The notes beneath the pieces were generated by a model. That model saw only the letters and a program-made list of their open reading frames with translations, was not told the DNA's origin and ran no database searches. The position numbers and the translations under genes were made by a program. DNA of 64,000 bases. It comes from Streptomyces longhuiensis. Its GTDB lineage: Bacteria > Actinomycetota > Actinomycetes > Streptomycetales > Streptomycetaceae. Shown one piece after another: positions 44,009 through 53,114 of the stretch. The stretch's first letter is position 1. Every line of letters starts with the position of its first letter. The DNA lies in the NCBI RefSeq assembly GCF_020616555.1, contig NZ_CP085173.1:9564001-9628000 (forward strand). Direction: 5' to 3'.

Positions 44009-44587
44009 ATGTCGGTACAGGAACGCAAGGAGCGCGAACGGGCGGGCCGCGAGCGCCTCATCGTGGCGACAGCCCGCGAACTCGCAGAGCGGCAGGGCTG
44101 GGACGCCGTCACCACCCGCCGGCTCGCCGAGCGCATCGAATACAGTCAGCCCGTCCTCTACAGCCATTTCCGAGGCAAGCGCGAGATCATCGGCGCCGTC
44201 GCCCTCGAGGGTGCCTCCGAGCTGGCCGCGGCGGTGCGTGCCGCGACCGCCGCCGCAGACGGCCCCCGGTCACGGGTTGCCGCCCTCGCCCGCGCGTACC
44301 TCGACTTCGCCCAACGCAATCCGGCGGTGTACGACGCGATCTTCCAGCTCGACGGGGGTCTCGCGTACGCACAGGAGGACACCCCCGAGCCGCTCAAGGA
44401 CGCTTTCGCCGCGCTGCTGGAGTGCCTCGGCGAGGTCGCCGGGGACGGAGTCCACCCGGGGCTGTTCACCGAGACGTTCTGGGCCGCCCTGCACGGCGTC
44501 GCGACCCTGACCCGGGCGGGACGGCTGCCGCCGGAGGAAACCGAGCGGAGGGTGGAACTGCTGGTGGACCGGCTCGCCATGGTCTGA
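44009..44587 (+). CDS. TetR-family transcriptional regulator
   Basis: The 192-residue regulator has an N-terminal HTH: RERLIVATARELAERQGWDA followed by VTTRRLAERIEYSQPVLYSH and FRGKREIIGAVALEG. The C-terminal dimer/ligand domain (TetR_C_13-like, WHG type) includes VARAYLDFAQRNPAVYDAIF-like text and FWAALHGVATLTRAGRLPPE. It probably represses itself and the divergent DUF1772 gene (with DUF4267 downstream) through the CTAGCrwTGCTAG sites. The inducer is unknown. Confidence 0.93.
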   Translation: MSVQERKERERAGRERLIVATARELAERQGWDAVTTRRLAERIEYSQPVLYSHFRGKREIIGAVALEGASELAAAVRAATAAADGPRSRVAALARAYLDFAQRNPAVYDAIFQLDGGLAYAQEDTPEPLKDAFAALLECLGEVAGDGVHPGLFTETFWAALHGVATLTRAGRLPPEETERRVELLVDRLAMV

Positions 44588-44639
44588 CACACCGCCCCGG
44601 CGGGCGCGCAGTCGGCCGGGGTACTGGGGCCCCGCTGCC

Positions 44640-44866
44640 TGCCTTCGGCGAGCGGGATGCCGTGGCCGTCGGTGAGGACGTGATGTTGCCCGGTCGTGTG
44701 CGGTCGACCGGGCTCGGACCCTTTTTGGGCTGCGCCGAGCTACCCAGACGTAGGAGGCGTCGATGACCGCCCGTGACCAGTCCAGCTTGTTCGCGGTCCG
44801 GTGTAATTGCGGATAGTCAAAAACACCTTTTCAGGCCCTCTTGGTTGGGATCGATCATCTGGGGAC
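44640..44866 (-). mobile_element. IS5-family transposase remnant with IS-end-like motif
   Basis: The minus strand encodes ANKLDWSRAVIDASYVWVAR and, after a slip near 44743, GPSPVDRARPGNITSSPTA, matching the first catalytic-Asp region of IS5-group transposases. At 44838-44866 the motif ATGATCGATCCCAACC on the minus strand resembles the core of the inverted repeats at 11.4 and 12.3 kb. Confidence 0.6.
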
Positions 44867-44898
44867 AGGGGAGGGGGCGGCGGCGCTGATCACCTGTT

Positions 44899-47760
44899 TC
44901 AGCTGAGAGGAGCCACTGAATCCGCGTCGAATTCGATCGCGTCCGAAGCGTTGGAGTTTGCCAGCTGCTGAACGGTCCAGATCCACTTGCCGGTCACGGT
45001 ATAGCGTGTTCCCCACCGTTGGGAAAGTGCTGCGACGAGCTGCAGCCCGCGACCGCCTTCGTCTGTTTCCGAGGCGTGGCGGATGCGAGGCATGGTCAAA
45101 CTGCCGTCGGACACTTCGCAGATCAATTCCTTCCCTCGCAGCAACCGCAGTCGCATGGGGCCTTTGGCGTACCGGACGACGTTGCCCACCAGCTCGCTGG
45201 CCAGGAGCTCCGTGGTCATGGTCAGCTCCTCCAGTCCCCATTCCGCCAGCTGGCTCCGGACATAGCCACGCGCCTGGCCTGCCGCTTGCGGTTCATTCGG
45301 CAGTGACCACGAGGCAATGCGGTCGGCAGGGAGTGCGTGGACCCGTGCGATGAGGAGTGCGCTGTCGTCGGCAGTGGGCTGGTCGGCCGGCAAAAGTGTG
45401 GCAACCAACTGGTCGCTCAGCCAGGCAAGGTCGTTGTTGCTGGTGGTGCTCAGCAGTCGTGCCAGCTCAGCCTGGCCCTGGTCGATCTGACGTACCAACG
45501 ACTCGACCAATCCGTCGGTGTAGAAAACAAGGAGGCTCTCTGCCGGGATGGTCAGCTCTAGTGTTCTGAAGGGCGGATCTGCGGCGCCAAGCGGCGGATC
45601 TGACACCGTATCCAGGAAGTGCACTGATCCATCCGGACGGACCACGGCGGGCGGAGGGTGCCCGGCACTCACGATCGAGCATCGCCCGTCGGTGGAGTCG
45701 TAGAGGGCGTACAGGCAGGTGGCATACGAGTCCTCGCCGAGCTCGCCGATGGCGTCGTTCAGATGGCTCATGATCTCGTCGGGAGGCAGTTCCAAATCGG
45801 CGAGTGTGCGCACGGCCGTGCGGAGCCGTCCCATGGTGGCAGCCTCGGACAGGCCGTGGCCCATGACGTCGCCGATGACGAAGGCGACCCGGCCCGCCGA
45901 GAGGGGGATGACGTCGTACCAGTCGCCACCCACTTCCATGCCTTGCCCGGCAGGGAGGTAGCGGGCCGCAGTCGTGCACTCGGCCAGCTGCGGCAAATCC
46001 TTCGGGAGTAGGCTGCGCTGCAGTTCATGAGAGCGCGTGTGCTCGGCCTCGTAGAGCCGGGCGCGCTCCAGAGCGTGGGCGACGAGAGCGCTGATTGCGG
46101 TCAGCAGCGTGCTTTCCTCGCTACTCAGAGTGATACCCGGTCGTTCGAAAGTGATCACACACACGCCAAATGTATGACCGGACGCGGTCAACGGCAGGTA
46201 CATTGCAGCGTGCATGCCGGTCGCCTCTGCGAGGTCGGCAATGTGGGGATACCTCATTCGGTATTCCTGCACTGTGTTCACGAAGACGGAGTTTCCGGTG
46301 ACAATCGCCTCGCTGATCGGATCCCGCTCCATGAGCGCACGACCGTCGACGATGCCGAGAATGTCTCTCGGTACTCCGCGTGCTCCGATGGTGTGAAGTT
46401 GGCCGTCCTCCACGATGTGCATGAGCAGGCCATCGCCGGCAACCGCGGGGAGAACTCTCTGAGCTACCGCATCGATGACGTCCTGTGAGGTCGTTGCCTT
46501 AGAGAGAGCGGCCGTCAGCTCAGCGGTTCGAGCCGCGCGCTCCGCCGCGGCTTGTTGTGCCGCGACACGCGCTGCGTCTTCCTTTCGCTGTTCGCTGACA
46601 TCGGTTGAGTAGATGGTGATCCCGTCTGGCATGGGAACGATCCGAAGGTGAAAGGAGCGTCCCGCCGCCCCCTCGACATCGAATTCTGCGGGAGCCCCCT
46701 CCTCGGCCGCCTTACGGCAGCCGGCCTCGAGGCCGCGCATATGCTGAATGGGAGGTAGTTGCCAGAGCACCCGACCGAAGAGGTCCTCGTCCTGGTAGCC
46801 AAGCGTGCGCTCGGCCTCCAGATTGGTGAAGAGGATTTTCCAGTCGTGGTCGAGGGCGAGAAACCCGTCGCGCATGTGACGCAATACCCGGCTGAGAGTA
46901 TTTCGGGCAGCGGGAGACTCATTGCTCTCCCATGCCCGACCGATCATGCGGTAAGGCTCGCCGTCCTCGTCGAGCACGACCCTGGCGCGCGTCTGAGTCC
47001 ACCCATAATGGCCATCTGGCCGAAGTACGCGGTACTCAGCCTCGAAAATGCTCTCGTCGCGGATGGCCTTCTCGACGGCTGCCAAGGTGGAGGGCAAGTC
47101 GTCCGGGTGGACGATCTTCATCCAGCTTTCGACCCGTGGCACGAAACTGTCCGGGGTGGCACCGTAAACGATCATTGCTGCGTCGTCCCACAGCAGTTCC
47201 CCCGTCCTCATGTTCCAGTCCCACGTGCCTACTTGCACTGCGCGTAGGTCGCTGCTGATACTTCCCCCCGCTTCCTCCCGCAGGCGCCCGGTCGGCGGCG
47301 GCGCGGCCATGGTCCGCTCCTGAGCCCAAGCGGCTACGGCACCCATGAACTCCCACTGTCCAGCAGTCGGTTGTGCGCCTTGTGTGACCACGGTCAGTGC
47401 ACCCCGCGGGCGGTCGGCGCCGAGCAGAGGAACCGCCGCTAGACCGGCGCCAGACCACCGCGCGCATCGCGTGTCGCCATCGGACGGCTGCGGGTGTGGC
47501 GCCCACGCCGGGCGCCCCCGACGCACTGCCAGTGCTGGCGCCTCCACGCCCTCCTGATCGACGATCTCCCACGACCGAGCATCGCTGGGGGGCAGGCCCA
47601 TAGAGGCGACCAGGCGTAGCGCAGACATGGGGCCGCGCAGGTGCACCGCGCCGCCAAGACCGCCCAGCTCCGCCACCGCGTGCAGCAAAGCCAACCGGAG
47701 GACCTCGCTCTCCGCGATGCCCGCCTCGACACTTTCGAGCAATGCAAGCCTGCCGTTCAT
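44899..47760 (-). CDS. Multidomain sensor: GAF-PAS-PAS-GAF-SpoIIE phosphatase-HATPase
   Basis: The 953-residue cytosolic protein combines sensing with two opposing activities. An N-terminal GAF-like region spans 1-150. PAS folds are at about 175-275 (GTWDWNMRTGELLWDD) and 290-392 (DGFLALDHDWKILFTN). A second GAF lies at 410-568. The SpoIIE/PP2C phosphatase (585-805) shows GGDWYDVIPL, GDVMGHGLSEAATM, SAGHPPPAV, FYTDGLVE and the final Asp pair in TADDSALLIARV. An anti-sigma-type HATPase (815-935) shows ELVGNVVRYA and DEGGRGLQL. Such proteins tune partner-switching sigma control. The ATG at 47760 is chosen since GAF similarity begins there; its ribosome binding site is weak. No sigma or STAS gene adjoins. 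Confidence 0.93.
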   Translation of the reverse strand: MNGRLALLESVEAGIAESEVLRLALLHAVAELGGLGGAVHLRGPMSALRLVASMGLPPSDARSWEIVDQEGVEAPALAVRRGRPAWAPHPQPSDGDTRCARWSGAGLAAVPLLGADRPRGALTVVTQGAQPTAGQWEFMGAVAAWAQERTMAAPPPTGRLREEAGGSISSDLRAVQVGTWDWNMRTGELLWDDAAMIVYGATPDSFVPRVESWMKIVHPDDLPSTLAAVEKAIRDESIFEAEYRVLRPDGHYGWTQTRARVVLDEDGEPYRMIGRAWESNESPAARNTLSRVLRHMRDGFLALDHDWKILFTNLEAERTLGYQDEDLFGRVLWQLPPIQHMRGLEAGCRKAAEEGAPAEFDVEGAAGRSFHLRIVPMPDGITIYSTDVSEQRKEDAARVAAQQAAAERAARTAELTAALSKATTSQDVIDAVAQRVLPAVAGDGLLMHIVEDGQLHTIGARGVPRDILGIVDGRALMERDPISEAIVTGNSVFVNTVQEYRMRYPHIADLAEATGMHAAMYLPLTASGHTFGVCVITFERPGITLSSEESTLLTAISALVAHALERARLYEAEHTRSHELQRSLLPKDLPQLAECTTAARYLPAGQGMEVGGDWYDVIPLSAGRVAFVIGDVMGHGLSEAATMGRLRTAVRTLADLELPPDEIMSHLNDAIGELGEDSYATCLYALYDSTDGRCSIVSAGHPPPAVVRPDGSVHFLDTVSDPPLGAADPPFRTLELTIPAESLLVFYTDGLVESLVRQIDQGQAELARLLSTTSNNDLAWLSDQLVATLLPADQPTADDSALLIARVHALPADRIASWSLPNEPQAAGQARGYVRSQLAEWGLEELTMTTELLASELVGNVVRYAKGPMRLRLLRGKELICEVSDGSLTMPRIRHASETDEGGRGLQLVAALSQRWGTRYTVTGKWIWTVQQLANSNASDAIEFDADSVAPLS

Positions 47761-47786
47761 TTCGCCACGGTATATTTTAGTCTCTT

Positions 47787-47802
47787 TTCTGTCATTACAG
47801 AA
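47787..47802. promoter_or_regulatory. Palindrome upstream of the multidomain sensor gene
   Basis: TTCTGT-CATT-ACAGAA is a perfect 6-bp inverted repeat in an unusually AT-rich stretch (47761-47810), 27 bases before the ATG. It may be a regulator site; no candidate regulator is adjacent. Confidence 0.4.
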
Positions 47803-48009
47803 TGAATCAGACAGCTCCAGCGCGAGGGTAAGCCCCCACTGTCGGCTCTCTAGGCAACCGCCCAAGGTGACGGAGCCGGACCGAGCGGCAGCGAGACGTT
47901 TGCGCCCCGTCTGGAGTAGGTCGCCTGTTTCCAGGACCGTCGGCCGGCACATCCAGAGGCACCCGACCTTCCTCGAGGGGTCAGCGTCAGGCTGCTCCGA
48001 CGGCGAGGG

Positions 48010-48106
48010 GTTGTCCCATAACGGCTGGCCATGAGTGAGACGATCCTGGTGTGACAGTGCGGACGCCGTCCTGATCGTGGACGGAACCCTGGTGCCCAAA
48101 GCCTGA
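48010..48106 (+). mobile_element. IS5/HARBI1-type IS fragment, first copy
   Basis: The IS-end sequence GTTGTCCCATAACGGCTGGC and then GAGTGAGACGATCCTGGTG is followed directly by a frame DAVLIVDGTLVPKA and a stop, matching the first catalytic-Asp segment of HARBI1-type transposases. The N-terminal part of the transposase has been deleted out. The same end occurs at 48478. Confidence 0.6.
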
Positions 48107-48147
48107 GCCCTTGGTGAGTGTCCCGGATCCTGGAAGGGGCATGAGGA

Positions 48148-48477
48148 ATGGGTGTTGACGTAGTGCTGGTGCAGGTGACGCATCGGGGGACGAGTCCCAA
48201 GAAGCGTCGGCTGGCCACGGTGGAATTCGTACAGGACGGGGCGGACCTGTTCTCCGGTCTGTGCGTGAACAGCAGTCTGCCGATGCTCAACCGCGTGGCC
48301 CCCTACCGCACCCAGATCCTTACGTCGGTGGACATGCCACAGTTCCTCTCCGAGGTCGACGCCACCTGTGACCTGGTGAAAGGGCAGCAGGAGCGGGACA
48401 TCCTGGAGAAGATCCGCGTGCTGGCCGAGCGTTGTGCGGAAGCCGCGAGCCTGGAACTCCACCTGCAGGGCGACTAA
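48148..48477 (+). CDS. Hypothetical 109-residue protein between IS fragments
   Basis: The soluble acidic-helical protein begins MGVDVVLVQVTHRGTSPKKR. It contains APYRTQILTSVDMPQFLSEV and ends RCAEAASLELHLQGD. There is no signal peptide, membrane segment or known motif, and no family was recognised. Codon use looks genuine. It lies between two directly repeated IS5-type end fragments, and its stop abuts the second one. That is consistent with carriage by the IS or insertion on both sides. Confidence 0.65.
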   Translation: MGVDVVLVQVTHRGTSPKKRRLATVEFVQDGADLFSGLCVNSSLPMLNRVAPYRTQILTSVDMPQFLSEVDATCDLVKGQQERDILEKIRVLAERCAEAASLELHLQGD

Positions 48478-48808
48478 GAGTTACCCCGTAGCCGCTGGCC
48501 AAGAGTGAGATGATCTTGATGCGGCTGATGTGATCACGGCGGCGGAGCCGTCCTGGATAGGTCCGTTCACCGGGCTGAGCCCGCTCAGCTTCGGCAAGTT
48601 GGTGACTGCTGTGCGGCGTGAGACGGCTGCCGACCTCCAACGCGGGCGACGCTGGAGGCTCTCACTGCAGGACCGGATCCTGCTGGTCGCGGCTTATGGG
48701 CGAACGAACGTGACGACGAGCCAGCTCGCCCCGCTGTTCGGGGTCTCGAAGTCGGCGGCATTGCATTGGCTGTCCGATCGAGCTGGCCGAGGCGCTGCGG
48801 CATGGTGA
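48478..48808 (+). mobile_element. IS5/HARBI1-type transposase N-terminal fragment, second copy
   Basis: The end GTTACCCCGTAGCCGCTGGC and GAGTGAGATGATCTTGATG is followed by a frame that reads EPSWIGPFTGLSPLSFGKLV then TAVRRETAADLQRGRRWRLS and TTSQLAPLFGVSKSAALHWL. This is the N-terminal helix-turn-helix domain of HARBI1-type (transposase family) IS5 enzymes. It ends abruptly at 48808, and the DDE domain is missing. Confidence 0.7.
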
Positions 48809-48829
48809 GAAGGTCTCGGGACCTTGACG

Positions 48830-49696
48830 TCAGACCTTCCGGATCCGGTCGGCGATCTCCGGTCTCGCTGCGAACCCGGCCGCCTTGTATGTGGCGACGC
48901 CGCCGACGTTGGAGCTCGGCGTGCACACGCGCACGCTTGAGGAGCCCATCTCCCGTAGTGCGGCGGCCCCGGCGACGGTGATCGCCCGGCCATAGCCGCG
49001 GCCGCGGTGGTCCGCGTGGGCGCCCATCGGTTCGACGAGTCCAGCCTTCCCCGGGCCGGCCGACCAGACCGTCACCACCGCCGCGGGGTTGCCCTGGTCG
49101 TCGTAGGCGCCTAGGCATCGGGCGTCGGCGTAGAACGGTGCCGCGGACATCTTGTGCCGGTACTCGTGTGTGGGCCTCGTGGTGTTGAACGCGGACCGCA
49201 GGACGTCGGCGAAGTCCTGTGCCTGCTCCAGGCCGATCTCCTTGATCCGCACGCCGGGGTCCTCCACCGCATCGGCGAGGTCGCGGAAGAGCGGTGTCCA
49301 CGGCTCGTCGACGCCCCAGCCCTCCTTGGTCAACAGGTCGTGGAGCAGCAGGCCCTGCGGCGCCTCGATGGATACCGCTCCTTCCGGCAGCACGCCGCGC
49401 TCAGCCAGCGAGAAGTCCTCCACGAGCCGTCGCGCCAAGTCCTCGTCATGGAAAGCGTCGGGAGCGACCGTCATCCGCACCACTGTCGGCGAATCGAGCA
49501 TCCCGACTGCGAGGATCCGTCCGTTCCGGCTCCAGGTCCGGACCACCGTTGCCGTCTCGGCCGTTCCGAACCGGTAGTTCCAGCCGATGTCCCCGGGATG
49601 CAGTTGCATCGGCGCTTCGTCGTGCTGCCACTCCCGCAGCGCCGCAATTGCCTCGCACACTCCGTCGGCCGTCGGCGTACTCAGCACAATCGTCAT
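48830..49696 (-). CDS. GNAT-family N-acetyltransferase
   Basis: The 288-residue protein has a degenerate N-terminal half (IGWNYRFGTAETATVVRTWS, FHDEDLARRLVEDFSLAERG) and a C-terminal GNAT core. The acetyl-CoA loop is VEPMGAHADHRGRGYGRAIT (RGRGYG), followed by VRVCTPSSNVGGVATYKAAG and FAARPEIADRI. The doubled-GNAT length resembles MshD-like or mycothiol/aminoglycoside acetyltransferase-type proteins. The substrate is unknown. The start at 49696 (MTIVLSTPTADG) is the first consistent with the fold. Confidence 0.87.
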   Translation of the reverse strand: MTIVLSTPTADGVCEAIAALREWQHDEAPMQLHPGDIGWNYRFGTAETATVVRTWSRNGRILAVGMLDSPTVVRMTVAPDAFHDEDLARRLVEDFSLAERGVLPEGAVSIEAPQGLLLHDLLTKEGWGVDEPWTPLFRDLADAVEDPGVRIKEIGLEQAQDFADVLRSAFNTTRPTHEYRHKMSAAPFYADARCLGAYDDQGNPAAVVTVWSAGPGKAGLVEPMGAHADHRGRGYGRAITVAGAAALREMGSSSVRVCTPSSNVGGVATYKAAGFAARPEIADRIRKV

Positions 49697-49934
49697 GGAC
49701 GGGATCAGACACCCCGTCTCGGTGGCACGCAAGCGATTAACTGACCAAGCGCTTCGGGGTGATGGTGGCGGGAATCGATGGCGAGTCCGGTCCTGGCGAG
49801 GAAGCCGCCGAGGACGTCGGGACGGTACGGGAGGCGCTTGAGTCGGTTGCGCCCGAGCGCGGCGGGTCGGTTGAGGGCAAGGTTGGCGAGGTTCGCGAGG
49901 CTGTGTTTCACGTGGGCCCACTGGCAAATGACCG

Positions 49935-50597
49935 TCAGTCGGCCGTACAAACCAGCTGACCACCTCGAGGCGCCGAAGTCATTAGGGACTCGGCCGCGTT
50001 TCGCCGCACTGTTTGGCTGCCGGGCCGCTGTGAGAACCGCAGGTCGAAGAGCTCCTTCGCCGTGCCGTAGCGCATCGGCCTGCCGAGCGGGGTGTGGAAG
50101 AGGTTGACGATCACCATGTCGCAGGCCGCGGCTACGACCACCGCATCATGCCCAGGCTGGTAGCCGGCATAGAGGGCCACCATTTCTGGCTCGACCGGGA
50201 ATGGCCTGGGGAAACGAGACGTGGCGACAGGGCCGTTCGCGTTGTCTGCTCGCCGTCGGGCCGGGCATGGAAGCGGTCCGGCAATCCTGCAGCCCAGCAT
50301 CTGGGAATCCGCCGGCAGGTGCATGTCCTGCCGACGTAGCCCAAGGGCCTCCCAGATCCGGACGCCGGTCTGGGCCAACAGGCTGACCGGGAACCTGTCC
50401 AGAGCGGGCGTCGCGGCCGCAGGGAGCTTCTCGACATCTTTCGGCTGCAGCCACTCGTAGGTGTCTTCGGCCACTCCGAACTTGACTACTCTGACTTGCA
50501 CTTCGCGGAACTGGCCGTCATTACCCGTCTCCATCTCATGGCGGCGTGGGGTGCACGTACCGCAGCTCCGACAGACGGGCCAGCGCCGTAGGTCCAC
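49935..50597 (-). pseudogene. Tyrosine-recombinase integrase remnant
   Basis: The frame contains RFPVSLLAQTGVRIWEALGL with RRQDMHLPADSQMLGCRIAG. These include the RxGE-type active-site block TGVRIxEALGLRxxD. Later parts (MVIVNLFHTPLGRPMRYGTA, KELFDLRFS) match the region before the HxLRH box of actinomycete integrases. The HxxR, His and catalytic Tyr segments are absent, replaced by unrelated sequence. A minus-strand frame at 49705-49950 may be debris of the same or another element. Confidence 0.65.
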
Positions 50598-50727
50598 TCA
50601 GTCCTGCTTGACCGCGAACCGAAGAAATCAATGACTGCTGTCATCACGGCATTTGCGGTCGTCCTCGAGCGACACCGCTCACGCCCACCGGCTGGTATGT
50701 GGTTGCCTTCCCAGGCCAGTGGCAGGG

Positions 50728-51300
50728 TCAGGCTCTGGTGGGTCGGATGCGTAGACCGTCGAGGATGAGGTCCAGGAGGCGGGTTGCGCGATCCGTTGAG
50801 TCATCGCCAGGAGGGATGCGCCACAGGACGCTGAGCTGGAGCAGTACGTCCTCCGGATCGAGGGCGGGTTTCAGGTCTCCCGAGGCGGTGCCGGCATCGA
50901 GGAGGACCGTGATGGCGCGCAGGAAGGGTTCGTAGTTCTTGTCGTCGAGTCCGCCGTTGGTGGCCGCGTGGATGACTTCGGATACGCCGTATTTGAGTTT
51001 TCCGTAGCGGGCCACTTCTTCGAACCATCGGCGCAGGGCGTCGAGGGGAGGGAGATCGGCGGCGAGCGTGTGGGCCAGGTCGATGACCTTTTGGATCTCC
51101 TGGTGAAAGAGCTCCACGATCAGTGCCTCGCGGGTGGGGAAGTGCCGGTACAGCGTCCCCACACCGACCCCGGCCTGCTTGGCGATTGCTGTCATGGAGG
51201 CGCTCGAAGACGTGGCGAAGGCATCGCCGGCGACGGCGAGGATGCGCGCCCGGTTGCTCAGCGCGTCGGTGCGCTTGGCGCGGGGAGAAGGCGCGGTCAT
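50728..51300 (-). CDS. TetR-family transcriptional regulator
   Basis: The 190-residue regulator has an N-terminal HTH: RARILAVAGDAFATSSSASM followed by TAIAKQAGVGVGTLYRHFPT and REALIVELFHQEIQK. The C-terminal ligand domain (SBT-family-like, LPPLDALRRWFEEVARYGKL) is typical of actinomycete TetR proteins controlling a divergent reductase. Two copies of a CGGAAG palindrome lie in the 103-bp gap to the SDR gene at 51404, so autorepression and repression of that gene are likely. Confidence 0.93.
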   Translation of the reverse strand: MTAPSPRAKRTDALSNRARILAVAGDAFATSSSASMTAIAKQAGVGVGTLYRHFPTREALIVELFHQEIQKVIDLAHTLAADLPPLDALRRWFEEVARYGKLKYGVSEVIHAATNGGLDDKNYEPFLRAITVLLDAGTASGDLKPALDPEDVLLQLSVLWRIPPGDDSTDRATRLLDLILDGLRIRPTRA

Positions 51301-51328
51301 GGCGGGTCCTATCGGTCCGGTTCCAAAG

Positions 51329-51376
51329 CGGAAGGGCTTCCGTTACGTTCGAGGAGAAGTACCGGAAGGGCTTCCG
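51329..51376. promoter_or_regulatory. Two copies of a TetR operator
   Basis: CGGAAGGGCTTCCGTT occurs at 51329-51344 and again at 51363-51378, 34 bases apart. Each contains the perfect palindrome CGGAAG-GG-CTTCCG, and both lie in the divergent TetR/SDR gap. Confidence 0.75.
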
Positions 51377-51403
51377 TTTAATCTGTCGCATCACGTGGAG
51401 GAG

Positions 51404-52411
51404 AGCCATACCGGAATCGGTTCCGGTCACCGGAGGCACCGGCTACGTCTGGGGCTGGTGCGTTGTCGAGTTGCTGCAGCGCGGCTACCGCGTGCGCACC
51501 ACCGTGCCAAGCCACAGCAGGGAGCAGGCGGTTAGTGATGCCGTGGCCGCCCAGGTTGATGCGGACGGCCGTCTGGAGTTCGCGATCGCCGACCTAACCG
51601 CAGACGAGGGCTGGGAGGCCGCCGTCAAGGGGGTGGACTACGTGCTGCACGTCGCCTCCCCTCTGGGTAGCGCGGGCGTCGGCGACCCCGAGGCTTTCAT
51701 CGCCCCCGCCCGCGACGGAGCCTGCGCGTGCTGCGCGCCGCCACCGCTGCCGAGGTGCGGCGGGTGGTGATGACCTCCGCGGCGAACGCGGCCAGCCCCT
51801 CCTCCTGCTCCGAGGACGGCGTGACCGGCGAAACCCTGTGGACCGACCCCGACGACCCGACCCTGATCCCCTACCGCCGCTCCAAGACCCTTGCCGAGCG
51901 CGCCGCCTGGGACTACATGGCCACCTACGGCGGCCCCACCGAACTCACCACGATCCTGCCCGGTGCCGTCTTCGGGCCGATCCTGGCCACGAGCACCATC
52001 GGCTCGGTCGGCATCATCAAGCACATGCTCACCGGCACCCTGCGCGGCGCACCCTGTATCGGCCTCGAGAATGTGGACGCCTGCGACCTCGCCGGCATCC
52101 ACATCCGCGCCATGACCTCTCCCAAGGCTGCAGGGGAGCGCTTCCTTGCCACGGGCGAGTTCACCTGGATGCTGGACATGGCCCGCGCCCTCAAGGATGA
52201 GCCGGGCGAGGACGGCCGGCAGGTCTCCACCGAGCAGACCCCCGACGAAGCTGTCCGCAACAACCCGGCGATGAGCGAGATCGCCCCGTCCCTCGGGCGC
52301 CCAACCAGCACAGCACGGCCAAGGCACACGCCATCCTGGACTGGCAGCCCCGCCCGGCCCGCGAGACCGTTGTCACTGCGCCGCAGCCTTCTTTCCCATG
52401 GCGCCGTATAG
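51404..52411 (+). pseudogene. NAD-dependent epimerase/dihydroflavonol-reductase-like SDR, frameshifted
   Basis: The N-terminal frame has the Rossmann motif VPVTGGTGYVWGWCVVELLQ and FAIADLTADEGWEAAVKGVD with YVLHVASPLG. A one-base loss near 51722 shifts the sense to LRAATAAEVRRVVMTSAANA, and the rest then follows, with the YxxxK site as YRRSKTLAERAAWDYMAT. A second slip near 52295 spoils the C-terminus (STAKAHAILDWQPRPARETV is in another frame). A functional enzyme would be about 340 residues. It is divergent from the TetR regulator with two operators. The frameshifts may be real decay or assembly error. Confidence 0.8.
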
Positions 52412-53114
52412 CGGGCAAGGGGGTCGCCCGCCAAACCCGCCGATACAGGTAGCACCACCCCAGGGCATGCGTGTTCTCCACTGGCGAGAGCCCGGGCGCG
52501 ACCTCAGATGATCAAGGTCCATCTCACCGGCAGAGCGAAGACCCTGCTCGGCCAGCAGCCGCTCGCCAGACTCTCCTCGACTGCGCGGGAGCCTCCTTGC
52601 GCACGGAGCCATCCGACGTGGTGAGGACCCGTCACAGCACGCCCTGGGTGCCTTTTCCAGACGGGGCCGGCCTGACCCTCGCGCCACCTTGCTCCCGGCA
52701 CCGATACCGACCTGTGTGCCAGTCCGAGTGGTGCACCGAGCCGCCGTCGTCAGGCCATCACCACGGAACGCGCCACTGCCCCGGATCACGCCCCACTACG
52801 GCCTGCCGCGAACGGGAAGATCTCGATCCTGCTTCCGCGTGTCGGCGCTGGCAGCGCACCGACCAGGCAAATGCGTAACCCGAAGTCCGCGACAAGCGCT
52901 GCGGACCAAGGCAGCTCACCGACGCCGCCTGCGCTCGGTCTGCGCACCGCGGCACCCTCTCGCCGATGACTAGCACGGAGAGCCGTTGGAGTCTTCGGCC
53001 GCTGAATGAATCAGGCCGTCTGGCTCACAGGGAGACTTGAGGTGGGCGTGGGGCCCCTGGGTGGTGCTCCAGGGGCCCCGGGCGGTGCCGACCGGGCGGC
53101 CGGGTCGGTGCGGG
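52412..53114. other. No supported gene
   Basis: Only GC-rich overlapping frames without domains were seen between the SDR remnant and the secreted-protein gene. Confidence 0.4.

Noticed and set aside
49705..49950. Minus-strand 81-codon frame containing HVKHSLANLANLALNRP
   Set aside because: It is somewhat protein-like but has no family match, no good start, and lies in integrase debris, so it is not listed as a gene.
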